Source: an uncultured Clostridia bacterium
Lineage (GTDB): Bacteria > Bacillota > Clostridia > Christensenellales > Borkfalkiaceae
DNA length: 64,000 nucleotides
Direction of reading: 5' to 3'
Assembly (NCBI GenBank): GCA_934796775.1
Contig: CAKVPH010000006.1
Location: 1-64,000 of the forward strand
Position numbers and translations under genes: made by a program. Below the pieces are notes generated by a model. It was not told the origin of the DNA. It made no database searches and was given only the letters and a program-made list of their open reading frames with translations. Within the stretch, counting starts at the first letter, position 1. Each line of letters starts with the position of its first letter. Shown piece by piece: positions 17,739 through 25,748 of the stretch.

Positions 17739-18899
17739 ATGAAGATCCGGTTTGATAGCGACGGAAAATCGGTTGGCGGTAAAATTTATTTTGCCGTTGT
17801 CGAAGAGGTAATGATTGATAAAGACGGCAGACCTGTCGCGCCTAAGTCGACTGAGCGTCCCGAGCCAGTTACGGTCGCGCCTGCTGCAGCTCCGGCAAGC
17901 GAGGCTATGTCTGCGCCCACTATTGTCAACGTAAATGACGGCGTAGCCGAAAAATTTGATGAGCTTAATAAAAAGATCGAAAGATTGATCGATATAATGT
18001 CTCAGGAAAAGCCTGTTATCGAAAGGGAAAGAATTATCGAAAAGTTGGTAAATATCCCTGTGGCTGCTCCTGAACAAAAAGAAGAAAAGCCTGTAGAACA
18101 AGCTCCTGTCGAAAAAGAACCTGAAGCAGAAGAGGCGATAGATATAACCGCTCTTGCAGAAGAAGAGCCGGAAGAAACCGCCGAAGAAGCAGTCGAAGAG
18201 CTTGCTCCCGAAGCCGTTGAAGAACCGGCTGAAAGCACGGAAGACGAAGCTATCGAAACCGTTGCCGCCGCTATTGACGTATCGGCTGACGTTGGAGTTG
18301 AAGAGCCTGCCGAAGAGGTAGCTGAAGAAATTGCCGTTCCTGCAGTTGATGCCGAAGTTGCCGTAACCGATGAAGTTCCGCCTAAGAAGGACTACGTAAG
18401 AAGCCCGACTTTTGCAGAAAAGATGATGGCGTCATCCGAAATTTTGCAGGACAGATACGACGACTTAAAGAACTACGCTCTGCGTTTCAGAAAGTTAAAA
18501 TCAAGAATTTCCAAGAAATTTGACAGTATAAACCAAGGTCGTTTCCATTTCGTGAAATTGTCGGTTGCAGGTAAAACCTTAAAATTGTATCTCAATATGG
18601 ATATCAATACGGTTGATCCCAAATTCCGTTGCCACGATATGTCCGACAAAAAGACTTACGTTACCGTTCCCGTACTTCTCCGTATCAAATCGGGGCGTGC
18701 CGTTAAGTATGCAAAACGTCTTATAGATCAATGCGCCGAACAACACGGAATGCTTGAAAGACGTAAACCTTTCGTTGTTGATTCCATCGCTTTAATCGAA
18801 GAAGCTTTGGCAGCAAAAGAAGGCAATAATGCAGAAGTAGAATTCGACGAAATCGAAACTTTGGACGATAGCGCAATGACCGATTCTTCCGAAGAATAA
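17739..18899 (+). CDS. Unknown acidic protein with conserved C-terminal basic domain
   Basis: 386 residues, cytoplasmic by lack of signal or membrane segment. Three parts are visible. An N-terminal strand-rich piece (1-35) starts MKIRFDSDGKSVGGKIYF. A long Glu/Ala/Pro/Val-rich disordered section (about 40-215) follows, with a short heptad-like helix near 67-90 (EKFDELNKKIERLIDIM). The C-terminal folded domain (about 220-370) contains RYDDLKNYALRFRKLKSRISKKFDSINQG and KLSVAGKTLKLYLNMD. The domain looks conserved in style, but I cannot name it. Strong promoter and Shine-Dalgarno site suggest high expression. Confidence 0.8.
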   Translation: MKIRFDSDGKSVGGKIYFAVVEEVMIDKDGRPVAPKSTERPEPVTVAPAAAPASEAMSAPTIVNVNDGVAEKFDELNKKIERLIDIMSQEKPVIERERIIEKLVNIPVAAPEQKEEKPVEQAPVEKEPEAEEAIDITALAEEEPEETAEEAVEELAPEAVEEPAESTEDEAIETVAAAIDVSADVGVEEPAEEVAEEIAVPAVDAEVAVTDEVPPKKDYVRSPTFAEKMMASSEILQDRYDDLKNYALRFRKLKSRISKKFDSINQGRFHFVKLSVAGKTLKLYLNMDINTVDPKFRCHDMSDKKTYVTVPVLLRIKSGRAVKYAKRLIDQCAEQHGMLERRKPFVVDSIALIEEALAAKEGNNAEVEFDEIETLDDSAMTDSSEE

Positions 18900-18969
18900 G
18901 AAATTGACTTGAGAGGTTGCGGCTTTAGCCCGACTGCTTAAATACTAAACAAACGAAATACATAAACGT

Positions 18970-19014
18970 ACAAACGAATTCTTTTCACAATCGAGGAGAG
19001 TTCGTTTTGTTTTA
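18970..19014 (+). terminator. Probable terminator
   Basis: ACAAACGAA (from 18970) pairs with TTCGTTTTGT around a 22-nt loop, with one bulge, and leads into TTTT. It lies 70 bp after the stop of the 17739 gene. Confidence 0.55.
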
Positions 19015-19050
19015 AAAACGTTTTTTTACGCCGTTATGGAGCATTGTTAC

Positions 19051-19692
19051 ATGAAAAGATTTTTTATACTCTTTGTTGCGGTTTTGTTAAGCGTTTTTAA
19101 CTTTGCGTCCTGTTTAAACGGAAACAAAACTTCGGATAACTTTGATAAGTTTTCTGAAAACGCCGAGTTTACTCTTTTAAAACTAAATTTTTCCGATCAA
19201 GATAAAAAGCCGAGCAATACTTTTAACGACCTGATAGCCAAAGCAGAAATATATTTATCCGAAACGCCCGTTTTTGTAACGCCTGATAATTTGAAAAGCA
19301 AATGTGAAATTTATAAATGCCTTGATACTTGCCGGACTTTTATGGTTTATCGTAAAACTCTGTACGTTTTAGGCGATAGCTTTGGCGGATATGGAGTTAC
19401 ACAGCTCGCACTTGCAAATGATAACGGAAAAGAGTATCTGATTTATTGTTTTTCTTTTGGTAGCGGCATGCATCGCTCGCATATAGGTGTGTTTGATTTT
19501 GCTGCCCAAAAATCGTACGTTTCCGATAAATGCTGGTGGAACAAGGATATTTGCCTTGGATATAATAAAAACGGAACTTTACTTGTAGGCGAAACCGAAG
19601 AGTTTGTTCAAAATATCTACTACGCCGATTTTAACGAATTTACCGTATCGGATGAATTTTGTTCGCTTAAATTTACGGCTGTAGATTACTGA
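19051..19692 (+). CDS. Small lipoprotein of unknown function
   Basis: 213 residues from ATG 19051, preferred over an upstream ATG because GGAG lies nine bases before it and the signal peptide then starts properly (MKRFFILF). The lipobox is FASC. The mature protein has no recognised domain; the C-terminal part contains aromatic strands (YLIYCFSFGSGMHRSHIGVFDF). It is followed after 19 bp by the radical SAM gene. Confidence 0.75.
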   Translation: MKRFFILFVAVLLSVFNFASCLNGNKTSDNFDKFSENAEFTLLKLNFSDQDKKPSNTFNDLIAKAEIYLSETPVFVTPDNLKSKCEIYKCLDTCRTFMVYRKTLYVLGDSFGGYGVTQLALANDNGKEYLIYCFSFGSGMHRSHIGVFDFAAQKSYVSDKCWWNKDICLGYNKNGTLLVGETEEFVQNIYYADFNEFTVSDEFCSLKFTAVDY

Positions 19693-19711
19693 TGATATAG
19701 GAAAGAAATTT

Positions 19712-20404
19712 ATGAATATTGCAGGAATACAAAAACTTACGCTTCTTGATTATCCCGAAAAAACGGCTTGCACGATTTTTACCGTCGGGTGCAATTTCCG
19801 CTGTCCGTTTTGTCATAATGCGGAACTTGCCGTCGGCGAAGAACAAGCTAACGTAAGCGAAAAAGAAGTGCTCGATTACCTTATTTCAAGGCGCGGTAAA
19901 TTAGACGGTTTATGTATTACCGGCGGCGAACCGCTTTTACAAACCGATATCTTAGACTTTATGGAAAAAGTCCGCTCTGCCGGATTTTTGGTAAAACTCG
20001 ATACGAACGGCAGTTTATATGAAAAGTTAAAAGTTATAGTCGATGAAAAATTATGTGATTATATAGCTATGGATATAAAGAACGTTCCCGAAAAATACAG
20101 CGTTTCTGCCGGATGTCTGGTCGATAACGAAAACGTTTTAAAAAGCATAGAACTTTTAAAAAACGGCGGCGTGGATTATGAGTTTAGAACTACCGTGGTA
20201 AAAGAACTTAACGATAAAAACGATTTTGAAAAGATAGCAAAATTGCTTAGCGGCGCAAAAAGATATTATTTGCAAAAATTCAGGGATTCCGAGCGCGTTA
20301 TGGAACGCGGTTTTTCGGCGTATTCCGACGAAGAAATGCACGAAATACAAAATATAGTAAAGGCAAACGGACTTGAAGTTTGCGCTCTTCGCGGCGTGGA
20401 CTAA
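19712..20404 (+). CDS. Anaerobic ribonucleotide reductase activating protein, NrdG2 type (radical SAM)
   Basis: 230 residues. The cluster-binding motif is CNFRCPFC (27-34), followed by LCITGGEPLL (SAM-binding GGE) and LDTNG. The N-terminus MNIAGIQKLTLLDYPEKTA is typical of the NrdG2 subfamily. These enzymes use a 4Fe-4S cluster and S-adenosylmethionine to make the glycyl radical of class III ribonucleotide reductase. No NrdD is in the window, so the partner is elsewhere and the assignment rests on the N-terminal signature. Confidence 0.82.
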   Translation: MNIAGIQKLTLLDYPEKTACTIFTVGCNFRCPFCHNAELAVGEEQANVSEKEVLDYLISRRGKLDGLCITGGEPLLQTDILDFMEKVRSAGFLVKLDTNGSLYEKLKVIVDEKLCDYIAMDIKNVPEKYSVSAGCLVDNENVLKSIELLKNGGVDYEFRTTVVKELNDKNDFEKIAKLLSGAKRYYLQKFRDSERVMERGFSAYSDEEMHEIQNIVKANGLEVCALRGVD

Positions 20405-20426
20405 AAGGGCGAATAAGATAAAAAGT

Positions 20427-21341
20427 ATGAAAGAAAATAAAAGAGTTGCAGTTTTTATAGACGCAGAAAATATTTCCGCAAAATATGCGGCAAGGCTTAT
20501 TGAAGAAGCCGCCAACTATGGCGACGTTATAGTCAGGCGCGTTTTTGCCGACTGGTCAAGCCCTAACGTTCAGGCGTGGAAAGAAACGGTTGCCCGTCAT
20601 TCTCTTATTGCAGAGCAGCAGTTTTCCGCCGTAAAAGGCAAAAATTCGGGCGATATTTCGCTTATTATAAACGCCATGGTCGTGCTTTTTGAAAAGGATA
20701 TCGACGTGTTCTGTCTTGCTTCGTCCGACAGCGATTTTACTCGTTTGGTGCAGGAGTTAAGGGAACGCGAAAAAACCGTGGTCGGTTTTGGTTTAAAACA
20801 GACGGCGCAAGCCTTTGTGAATGCTTTTTCGGAGTTTATTTATCTTGACAGCGAGAGCGAAAAAGAAAAAACAGCCAAAAAGCATGAAGCTGTTCAGACT
20901 GAAATTCTGGACGAGAGCCGCCGCGCAGCGTTAAAAGAGATTATCGAAAAGCTTATCGAAGAAGACGGCTGGGCGTTATATGCGCGAATCGCAATCGAAA
21001 TGAAAAACAAGTTCGCCGATTTTGTGCCTAAAAACTATAATTGCCGTTCTATGAAAGAACTTATCGGTAAAGTAATAGACAGTATAGGTAATTACGAAAT
21101 AGGCACGGGTAAAGACGGAACTACCATGTTTTTAATTCCCGCGGCTGAAAACAAAAAGTCAAAGGCGGAAAAAAACGACGAACTGCCTGAATTAAAAAGC
21201 GGAGCGTCTATAAAAACGTCGGCAAGCGGTAAAAAACAAACAGTTAAAAAGGGCGTAAAAAATTCGTCTTTTACTGCCAAAAACGCTCCCGTAAAAAAAC
21301 ACCGCGGAACTAAAAGATTCGGCTCCGGTGAGCATTATTAA
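20427..21341 (+). CDS. NYN domain and OST-HTH/LOTUS domain protein
   Basis: 304 residues from ATG 20427. Upstream in-frame ATGs would overlap the previous gene and do not match the family. The N-terminal NYN (PIN-like nuclease) domain shows VAVFIDAENIS (Asp), GKNSGDISLIINAM and FCLASSDSDFTRL, the acidic residues expected for metal-dependent RNA cleavage. An OST-HTH/LOTUS RNA-binding domain follows (about 170-245: ALKEIIEKLIEEDGWALYA, KNYNCRSMKELI). The last 60 residues are Lys-rich and disordered. Likely an RNA-processing or RNA-silencing factor; the target is unknown. Confidence 0.85.
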   Translation: MKENKRVAVFIDAENISAKYAARLIEEAANYGDVIVRRVFADWSSPNVQAWKETVARHSLIAEQQFSAVKGKNSGDISLIINAMVVLFEKDIDVFCLASSDSDFTRLVQELREREKTVVGFGLKQTAQAFVNAFSEFIYLDSESEKEKTAKKHEAVQTEILDESRRAALKEIIEKLIEEDGWALYARIAIEMKNKFADFVPKNYNCRSMKELIGKVIDSIGNYEIGTGKDGTTMFLIPAAENKKSKAEKNDELPELKSGASIKTSASGKKQTVKKGVKNSSFTAKNAPVKKHRGTKRFGSGEHY

Positions 21342-21371
21342 TATAAAAAATTCGGTTGAAATTTAACGCTA

Positions 21372-21851
21372 ATGAAAAATTATTTACTTGAAGTAAAACT
21401 TAACGATACGGATATAGAGCGCAGAATTTCTGTTCCGCGCGGTTTTGGTTTTGATTGTTTACACGATGTTTTGCAACTTGTTCTCGGTTTTGAAGACGAA
21501 CACTTACACGAATTCGATGCCGACGGCATCAGAATAGTGGCAAGTTATGAAAGCGAAGATAATGATGACGATTTTTTTGATGAAGAATCTTTACATGAGT
21601 TTGATGCTCAATTTGATATTTTAATACTTAATTCAGAAAAAATTATTTATCGCTACGATTACGGCGACGGTTGGGAAGCTGAAATAAAATTTCTTGGCGA
21701 AGTAGAAGGTGAATCCTATCCGCAACTGCTATCTTATAAAGGCAAAATGGCAAAAGAAGACTGTGGTGGTCCTGACGGTCTTAAAGGTTACAGAAAAGTA
21801 GTAAAAGTAAACGAAATAAACATGATTTTAAGAGAAATGTTTGACGACTGA
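21372..21851 (+). CDS. Plasmid pRiA4b ORF-3 family protein
   Basis: 159 residues. Matches the pRiA4b ORF-3-like domain: LEVKLNDTDIERRISVP at the N-terminus, HDVLQLVLGFEDEHLHEF, the hallmark YRYDYGDGWEAEI, then ESYPQLLSYKGKMAKEDCGGPDG. The family is common on mobile elements and chromosomes, but its biochemical role is not established. It lies 30 bp after the NYN gene, probably co-transcribed, and converges with murG. Confidence 0.85.
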   Translation: MKNYLLEVKLNDTDIERRISVPRGFGFDCLHDVLQLVLGFEDEHLHEFDADGIRIVASYESEDNDDDFFDEESLHEFDAQFDILILNSEKIIYRYDYGDGWEAEIKFLGEVEGESYPQLLSYKGKMAKEDCGGPDGLKGYRKVVKVNEINMILREMFDD

Positions 21852-21865
21852 TATTTTTTTACATT

Positions 21866-21894
21866 AAAAAGTCAGTCTATAAGTCGATTATCGA
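21866..21894 (+). repeat. Dispersed repeat copy between converging genes
   Basis: AAAAAGTCAGTCTATAAGTC followed by GATTATCGA. It holds the exact family core CTATAAGTCGATTATCG and lies between the pRiA4b-like gene and the end of murG. Confidence 0.85.
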
Positions 21895-21899
21895 TAGTT

Positions 21900-22937
21900 T
21901 TATATAAGTTTAAAAAGATTTTCGGCTGTAAGACGAGTGCCGCTTGTAATATTGAGCGCGGCTATGTTTTTCTTAATTTCTTCGCGCACATCAAAAAGAC
22001 TGTCGCACAAAGACGGAAGTTTTTGGCTTAAATCGTCCTCATCGCAAACAAATATTGCGTTTCTGCGTTGAAAATATTCGGAGTTTTTCTGCTGATCCCC
22101 GCGGGAAGCTTTTTTAAGCGGAACTATAATACTCGGAATGTTTGAATACAATAATTCAAACAGGGTGTTCGAACCGCCGCGCGACAGACAAATATCACAT
22201 GCCGGCATACACACTTTCATATCTCCGAACGCAAGCGGAAAATACCCGTTAATCGACTTATAGGCGGGTTTATTGTTGTTTCCGTAAAGGTGAAGGACGT
22301 AATATTTTTTTAATAGTGCGGTTAAATTTTCGGCTAAGGCGTTGTTTATTGCCGCGCTTCCCTGACTTCCGCCGGTTACTAATAATAAAGGCTTTTTGTC
22401 GTCTATACCAAGCAATTTTTTTGCTTTTTTCTTATCGTAAGTTTTCAAGTCTTCCCGTATCGGCGGGCCGACGCAGATTCCGCCGTATTTTTTAGCCGTT
22501 TCAGGAAAAACCGTTAAAAGCAAACTGCTTTTTTTATAGGTGAGTTTATTTGCAAGCCCCATAGAAAGATCCGATTCATGGCAAACGTAGGGGATATTCA
22601 ATTTTTTTGCGGCAAGGCAAACGGGCAAAGCGCAATATCCGCCCTTTGAAAAAACAAGGTCGGTATGAGTTTTTAATAAAATATCTTCTGCTTCGCGCAC
22701 GGCTTTTAAAAGTTTTGCGGGAATCAGCAGATTTTTGGGCGTAAGGGAGCGTGAAAGTGCCGGCGGGTGAATGTCGAATATTTCTACGTTTGTAGAGGAA
22801 AAAAGCTTTTTTTCTATCTCTTTGCCGCTTGAAAAATAGATTATACGGGAGAATTTTTGTTCAAGATACGGAAGGGCTGCAATGTGCGGCATAATATGCC
22901 CGGCAGTGCCGCCGCCCGCTAAAGCAATAGTTTTCAT
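21900..22937 (-). CDS. murG: UDP-N-acetylglucosamine:lipid I GlcNAc transferase
   Basis: 345 residues from ATG 22937, where the glycine-rich loop ALAGGGTAGHI begins; an upstream ATG (22970) adds only a non-conserved extension. GT-B fold motifs include VTGGSQGSAAIN and CLSRGGSNTLFELL, the MurG nucleotide-sugar site. It adds GlcNAc to lipid I to form lipid II at the inner membrane face. Codons at 22241-22274 coincide with a copy of the window's dispersed repeat, encoding KPAYKSINGYF in a variable loop. Upstream CATAAT lies seven bases from the ATG and there is no Shine-Dalgarno site, so this may be another leaderless message. Confidence 0.9.
   Translation of the reverse strand: MKTIALAGGGTAGHIMPHIAALPYLEQKFSRIIYFSSGKEIEKKLFSSTNVEIFDIHPPALSRSLTPKNLLIPAKLLKAVREAEDILLKTHTDLVFSKGGYCALPVCLAAKKLNIPYVCHESDLSMGLANKLTYKKSSLLLTVFPETAKKYGGICVGPPIREDLKTYDKKKAKKLLGIDDKKPLLLVTGGSQGSAAINNALAENLTALLKKYYVLHLYGNNNKPAYKSINGYFPLAFGDMKVCMPACDICLSRGGSNTLFELLYSNIPSIIVPLKKASRGDQQKNSEYFQRRNAIFVCDEDDLSQKLPSLCDSLFDVREEIKKNIAALNITSGTRLTAENLFKLI
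22241..22274 (-). repeat. Dispersed repeat copy inside murG
   Basis: In murG sense it reads CCCGCCTATAAGTCGATTA, identical over 19 bases to the intergenic copy at 47263-47287, then ACGGGT. ACCCG/CGGGT arms make it hairpin-capable. It is in frame. Confidence 0.85.
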
Positions 22938-23008
22938 ATTATATATTATGCCGAGCTTAAAAAAAATCACGCTTAAACGCTTGAAATAAAAAATAAAGGG
23001 GAATAAAA

Positions 23009-24478
23009 ATGAGTTACGTAATAGCTTTGGACGAAGGCACTACGTCTACCAGGGCGGTGCTTTACAACACTAAAACCGACAGAATAGAAAAAGTTCGTTC
23101 CGTCGCTATAAAACAGCACTATCCAAAACCTTCGTTTGTGGAAGAATCCGCAACGGAAATATACTCCGCGTCGTATTCCGCACTTATGGAAATACTTGAG
23201 GAAACCGACGTTTCCTGCGTTGAAGGAATAGGTATAACTAACCAGCGCGAAAGTGTTATCGCTTGGTCAAAAAGTACGCAAAAACCCCTCTATAACGCGA
23301 TTATCTGGCAGTGCAGACGCACGAGCGAGTATTGCGAAAGTCTTGAAGAAGCGGGATACTTGCCCAAAATAGCAAAAAAAACGGGTTTAAAAATAGATCC
23401 TTATTTTTCGGCTACAAAAATGAGATGGCTTCTGCTCAATGTGCCTGAAGTAAAATCCGCCGCAGAAAAAGACGATTTGTGTTTGGGTACGATAGATTCC
23501 TTTTTGATATTTAAAATGACAGGCGGCAAGAGTTTTGTAACCGATTACACAAACGCTTCGCGCACCATGCTGTTTAATATAAATACGCTTGAGTGGGATG
23601 ACGAACTTCTTGATATGTTCGGCATAAAACGCGAATTTTTGCCGCGCGTAGTTGCGCCGGACGAACAAGTAGGCGAGTTTATATACGGCGGTAAAAGCAT
23701 AAAACTTGCCGGCGTGGCGGGAGATCAACAGGCGGCTGCCGTTGGACAAGGCTGTTTTAAAAAGGGCTTTGCAAAAATAACTTACGGCACAGGCATGTTT
23801 ATGCTTGCAAATTTGGGCGATGAATTCCGCCTTTCTAAAAAAGGTCTTTTAACAACGCTGGGGTACGGTAAAAAACCGCTGTATATGTTTGAGGGCAGCG
23901 TGTTTAACGCAGGCAGTACGATTCAGTGGCTGCGCGACGGTCTTGGGCTTTTTACTTCTTCTGAAGAGAGCGAAAAACTTGCTTTTTCGGTAAAAGATAA
24001 CGGCGGCGTGTATTTAGTGCCTGCATTCACGGGGCTTGGCGCGCCGTACTGGATTAGCGACGCGAAAGGAATTATAACCGGGCTTACGCGTGCTACAACA
24101 AAAGCGCATATTACGCGCGCCGCACTTGAGTCAATGGCGTATTCCGCAAAAGATATAGTAGATGTTATGAAGCGCGAGGGCGATATTGATTTAAGCGAAA
24201 TAAGAGTGGACGGCGGAGCTTCTAAAAACGACTTTTTAATGCAGTTTCAGTCCGACGTTTTGCGCGTTGCGGTTGACAGGCCTATCGAAAGAGAGAGTAC
24301 GGCACTCGGCGCGGCATATCTTTGCCAGATTGCGCTCGGAATGAAAACTATAGAAGATATAGAGAAAATCAGAATCACCGAAAAGCGTTTTACGCCTTCC
24401 GGCGATCAAGCAAAATATAATAAATATTACGGCGAATGGGAAAGAGCCGTACGGAGATGCATTTATGATAAGAGATGA
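23009..24478 (+). CDS. glpK: Glycerol kinase
   Basis: 489 residues. FGGY kinase with ALDEGTTSTRAVLY at the N-terminus, TNQRES, the substrate segment WQCRRT, GTGMFMLANLG, and the C-terminal FGGY signature near VDGGASKNDFLMQFQSD (about 398-414). Converts glycerol and ATP to glycerol 3-phosphate. The regulatory His of enterococcal GlpK was not specifically checked. The downstream lipase-like gene overlaps its end by 14 bp, which suggests a unit for releasing and using glycerol from acylglycerols. Confidence 0.96.
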   Translation: MSYVIALDEGTTSTRAVLYNTKTDRIEKVRSVAIKQHYPKPSFVEESATEIYSASYSALMEILEETDVSCVEGIGITNQRESVIAWSKSTQKPLYNAIIWQCRRTSEYCESLEEAGYLPKIAKKTGLKIDPYFSATKMRWLLLNVPEVKSAAEKDDLCLGTIDSFLIFKMTGGKSFVTDYTNASRTMLFNINTLEWDDELLDMFGIKREFLPRVVAPDEQVGEFIYGGKSIKLAGVAGDQQAAAVGQGCFKKGFAKITYGTGMFMLANLGDEFRLSKKGLLTTLGYGKKPLYMFEGSVFNAGSTIQWLRDGLGLFTSSEESEKLAFSVKDNGGVYLVPAFTGLGAPYWISDAKGIITGLTRATTKAHITRAALESMAYSAKDIVDVMKREGDIDLSEIRVDGGASKNDFLMQFQSDVLRVAVDRPIERESTALGAAYLCQIALGMKTIEDIEKIRITEKRFTPSGDQAKYNKYYGEWERAVRRCIYDKR

Positions 24479-25346
24479 ATTTATAGCAAAAGACGGTAAA
24501 AAAATATCGTACGTTATATGGAACGACGTTGAAAATCCTAAAGCGGTGTTGCAAATTGCTCACGGTATGGTCGAGCATGTTATGCGTTACGATGGTTTTG
24601 CCAAGGAAATGAACAGGCGCGGCTTTGTTGTTGCGGCAGACGATCATCGCGCGCACGGAAAGACCGATGAAAAAAATCTTGGTTACAGCGAGGGCGATAT
24701 TTGGGAAAATACTCTTTCGGATATGAGTATTTTATCTGACCTTTTGATTGATAAATATCATTTGCCGGTTATACTTTTAGGGCATAGTTACGGATCGTTT
24801 TTATCGCAGGCGTACATAAGAAGATACGATCGTTTATCCGGTGCTATAATCGGCGGCAGCAATTATCTTGCGGGCGCGTCCGTTTCAGTCGGTAAAGCGG
24901 TTGCGGGCATGGGTAAATTGTTTAAAGGCGAAAAAAAGCCTGCGCTTTTTATTAAAAAGCTCACGTTTGACGCGTATAATAAAAAGTTCCCTGACGGAAC
25001 TTTTATTTCGTCTATTCCAGAAGAATGCGAAAGATACGAACGTGACGAGCTTTGCAATTTTGTTTGCAGCAACAATTTTTATTATAACTTTTTTAAAGGT
25101 GCAAAAAAATTATATAAAGGCGGCGGAGTATCTCTTAACGGATTTCCTATTTTGCTCATTGCGGGAAATTCCGATCCTGTCGGCAATATGGGCAAAGGCG
25201 TTAAAAAACTCGAAAAATGGTATAAAGCGCGCGGAGCGAAAGTTTCATGCAAATTATACGACGGTGTTCGCCACGAGTTTTTAAACGACACTTCGCGTGA
25301 AGACGCTATAAACGAGATAGAAAAATTCTGTCTTTCGGTAATCTGA
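24465..25346 (+). CDS. Alpha/beta hydrolase, monoacylglycerol lipase-like
   Basis: 293 residues. Serine hydrolase of the Hydrolase_4/serine aminopeptidase S33 group: oxyanion segment IAHGMVEHVMRYDGFA, DDHRAHGKT, nucleophile elbow GHSYGS, acid region AGNSDPVGNMG, and catalytic His in GVRHEFLND. This set is typical of monoacylglycerol lipase or lysophospholipase. No signal peptide, so it acts in the cytoplasm. The 14-bp overlap with glpK argues for translational coupling and a shared role: hydrolysis yields glycerol for GlpK. Substrate is inferred. Confidence 0.85.
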   Translation: MIRDEFIAKDGKKISYVIWNDVENPKAVLQIAHGMVEHVMRYDGFAKEMNRRGFVVAADDHRAHGKTDEKNLGYSEGDIWENTLSDMSILSDLLIDKYHLPVILLGHSYGSFLSQAYIRRYDRLSGAIIGGSNYLAGASVSVGKAVAGMGKLFKGEKKPALFIKKLTFDAYNKKFPDGTFISSIPEECERYERDELCNFVCSNNFYYNFFKGAKKLYKGGGVSLNGFPILLIAGNSDPVGNMGKGVKKLEKWYKARGAKVSCKLYDGVRHEFLNDTSREDAINEIEKFCLSVI

Positions 25347-25360
25347 AAAAAACGATATAA

Positions 25361-25400
25361 CAAAAAAGTCGGGCTATAGGTTGATTAGCTCGACTTTTTT
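25361..25400 (+). terminator. Terminator with dispersed repeat core, copy 1
   Basis: AAAAAAGTCGGGCTA and TAGCTCGACTTTTTT form a long stem (one G-U) around loop TAGGTTGAT. The 50-bp segment 25350-25399 is identical to 28083-28132 at the far side of the prepilin-like gene. Confidence 0.88.
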
Positions 25401-25417
25401 ATATATGTCTAACTTGT

Positions 25418-25583
25418 TGTTCGCAGAATAATATATTCTATGAACCAAATTCCGCTATTTAGTATATTATCTTAAAATTTATTTGTCAACTGATTTAGCA
25501 TTTTTTACGCATTTTTTAATTTTTTGTTTTATTTAAATTTTTAATTTCTCCTTTTTTTCGCAAAATATATTATTCTGCGAACA
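25418..25583. repeat. 166-bp AT-rich element bounded by 20-bp perfect inverted repeats
   Basis: TGTTCGCAGAATAATATATT (25418-25437) is the exact reverse complement of 25564-25583. The 126 bp between are about 80% A/T, with poly-T tracts and no open frame. The size and termini resemble a small non-autonomous mobile element, but no target duplication was identified. Confidence 0.7.
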
Positions 25584-25676
25584 GGCAGCGTGACGGCAGC
25601 GTGACGCTGCACCCTTATTGTGCGTTGTGTGAGCTTATAAAAGCTTGTAGGGGAAGATATCATCTTCCCGCTAAAA
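25584..25676. repeat. Palindrome cluster upstream of the prepilin-like gene
   Basis: GGCAGCGTGAC occurs twice in tandem, then GCAGCG TGA CGCTGC hairpin and ACCC. Farther on is GGGAAGAT ATC ATCTTCCC (25651-25669) followed by GCTAAAA. A related set in the other orientation lies at 28233-28403. No coding potential. Confidence 0.65.
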
Positions 25677-25748
25677 AAGCAAACAAAAAAGAACTAACAC
25701 GGGTAAATGTCCGTTTAGTAATAAAAAAGTAAAAGGAGAAAACAAAAA

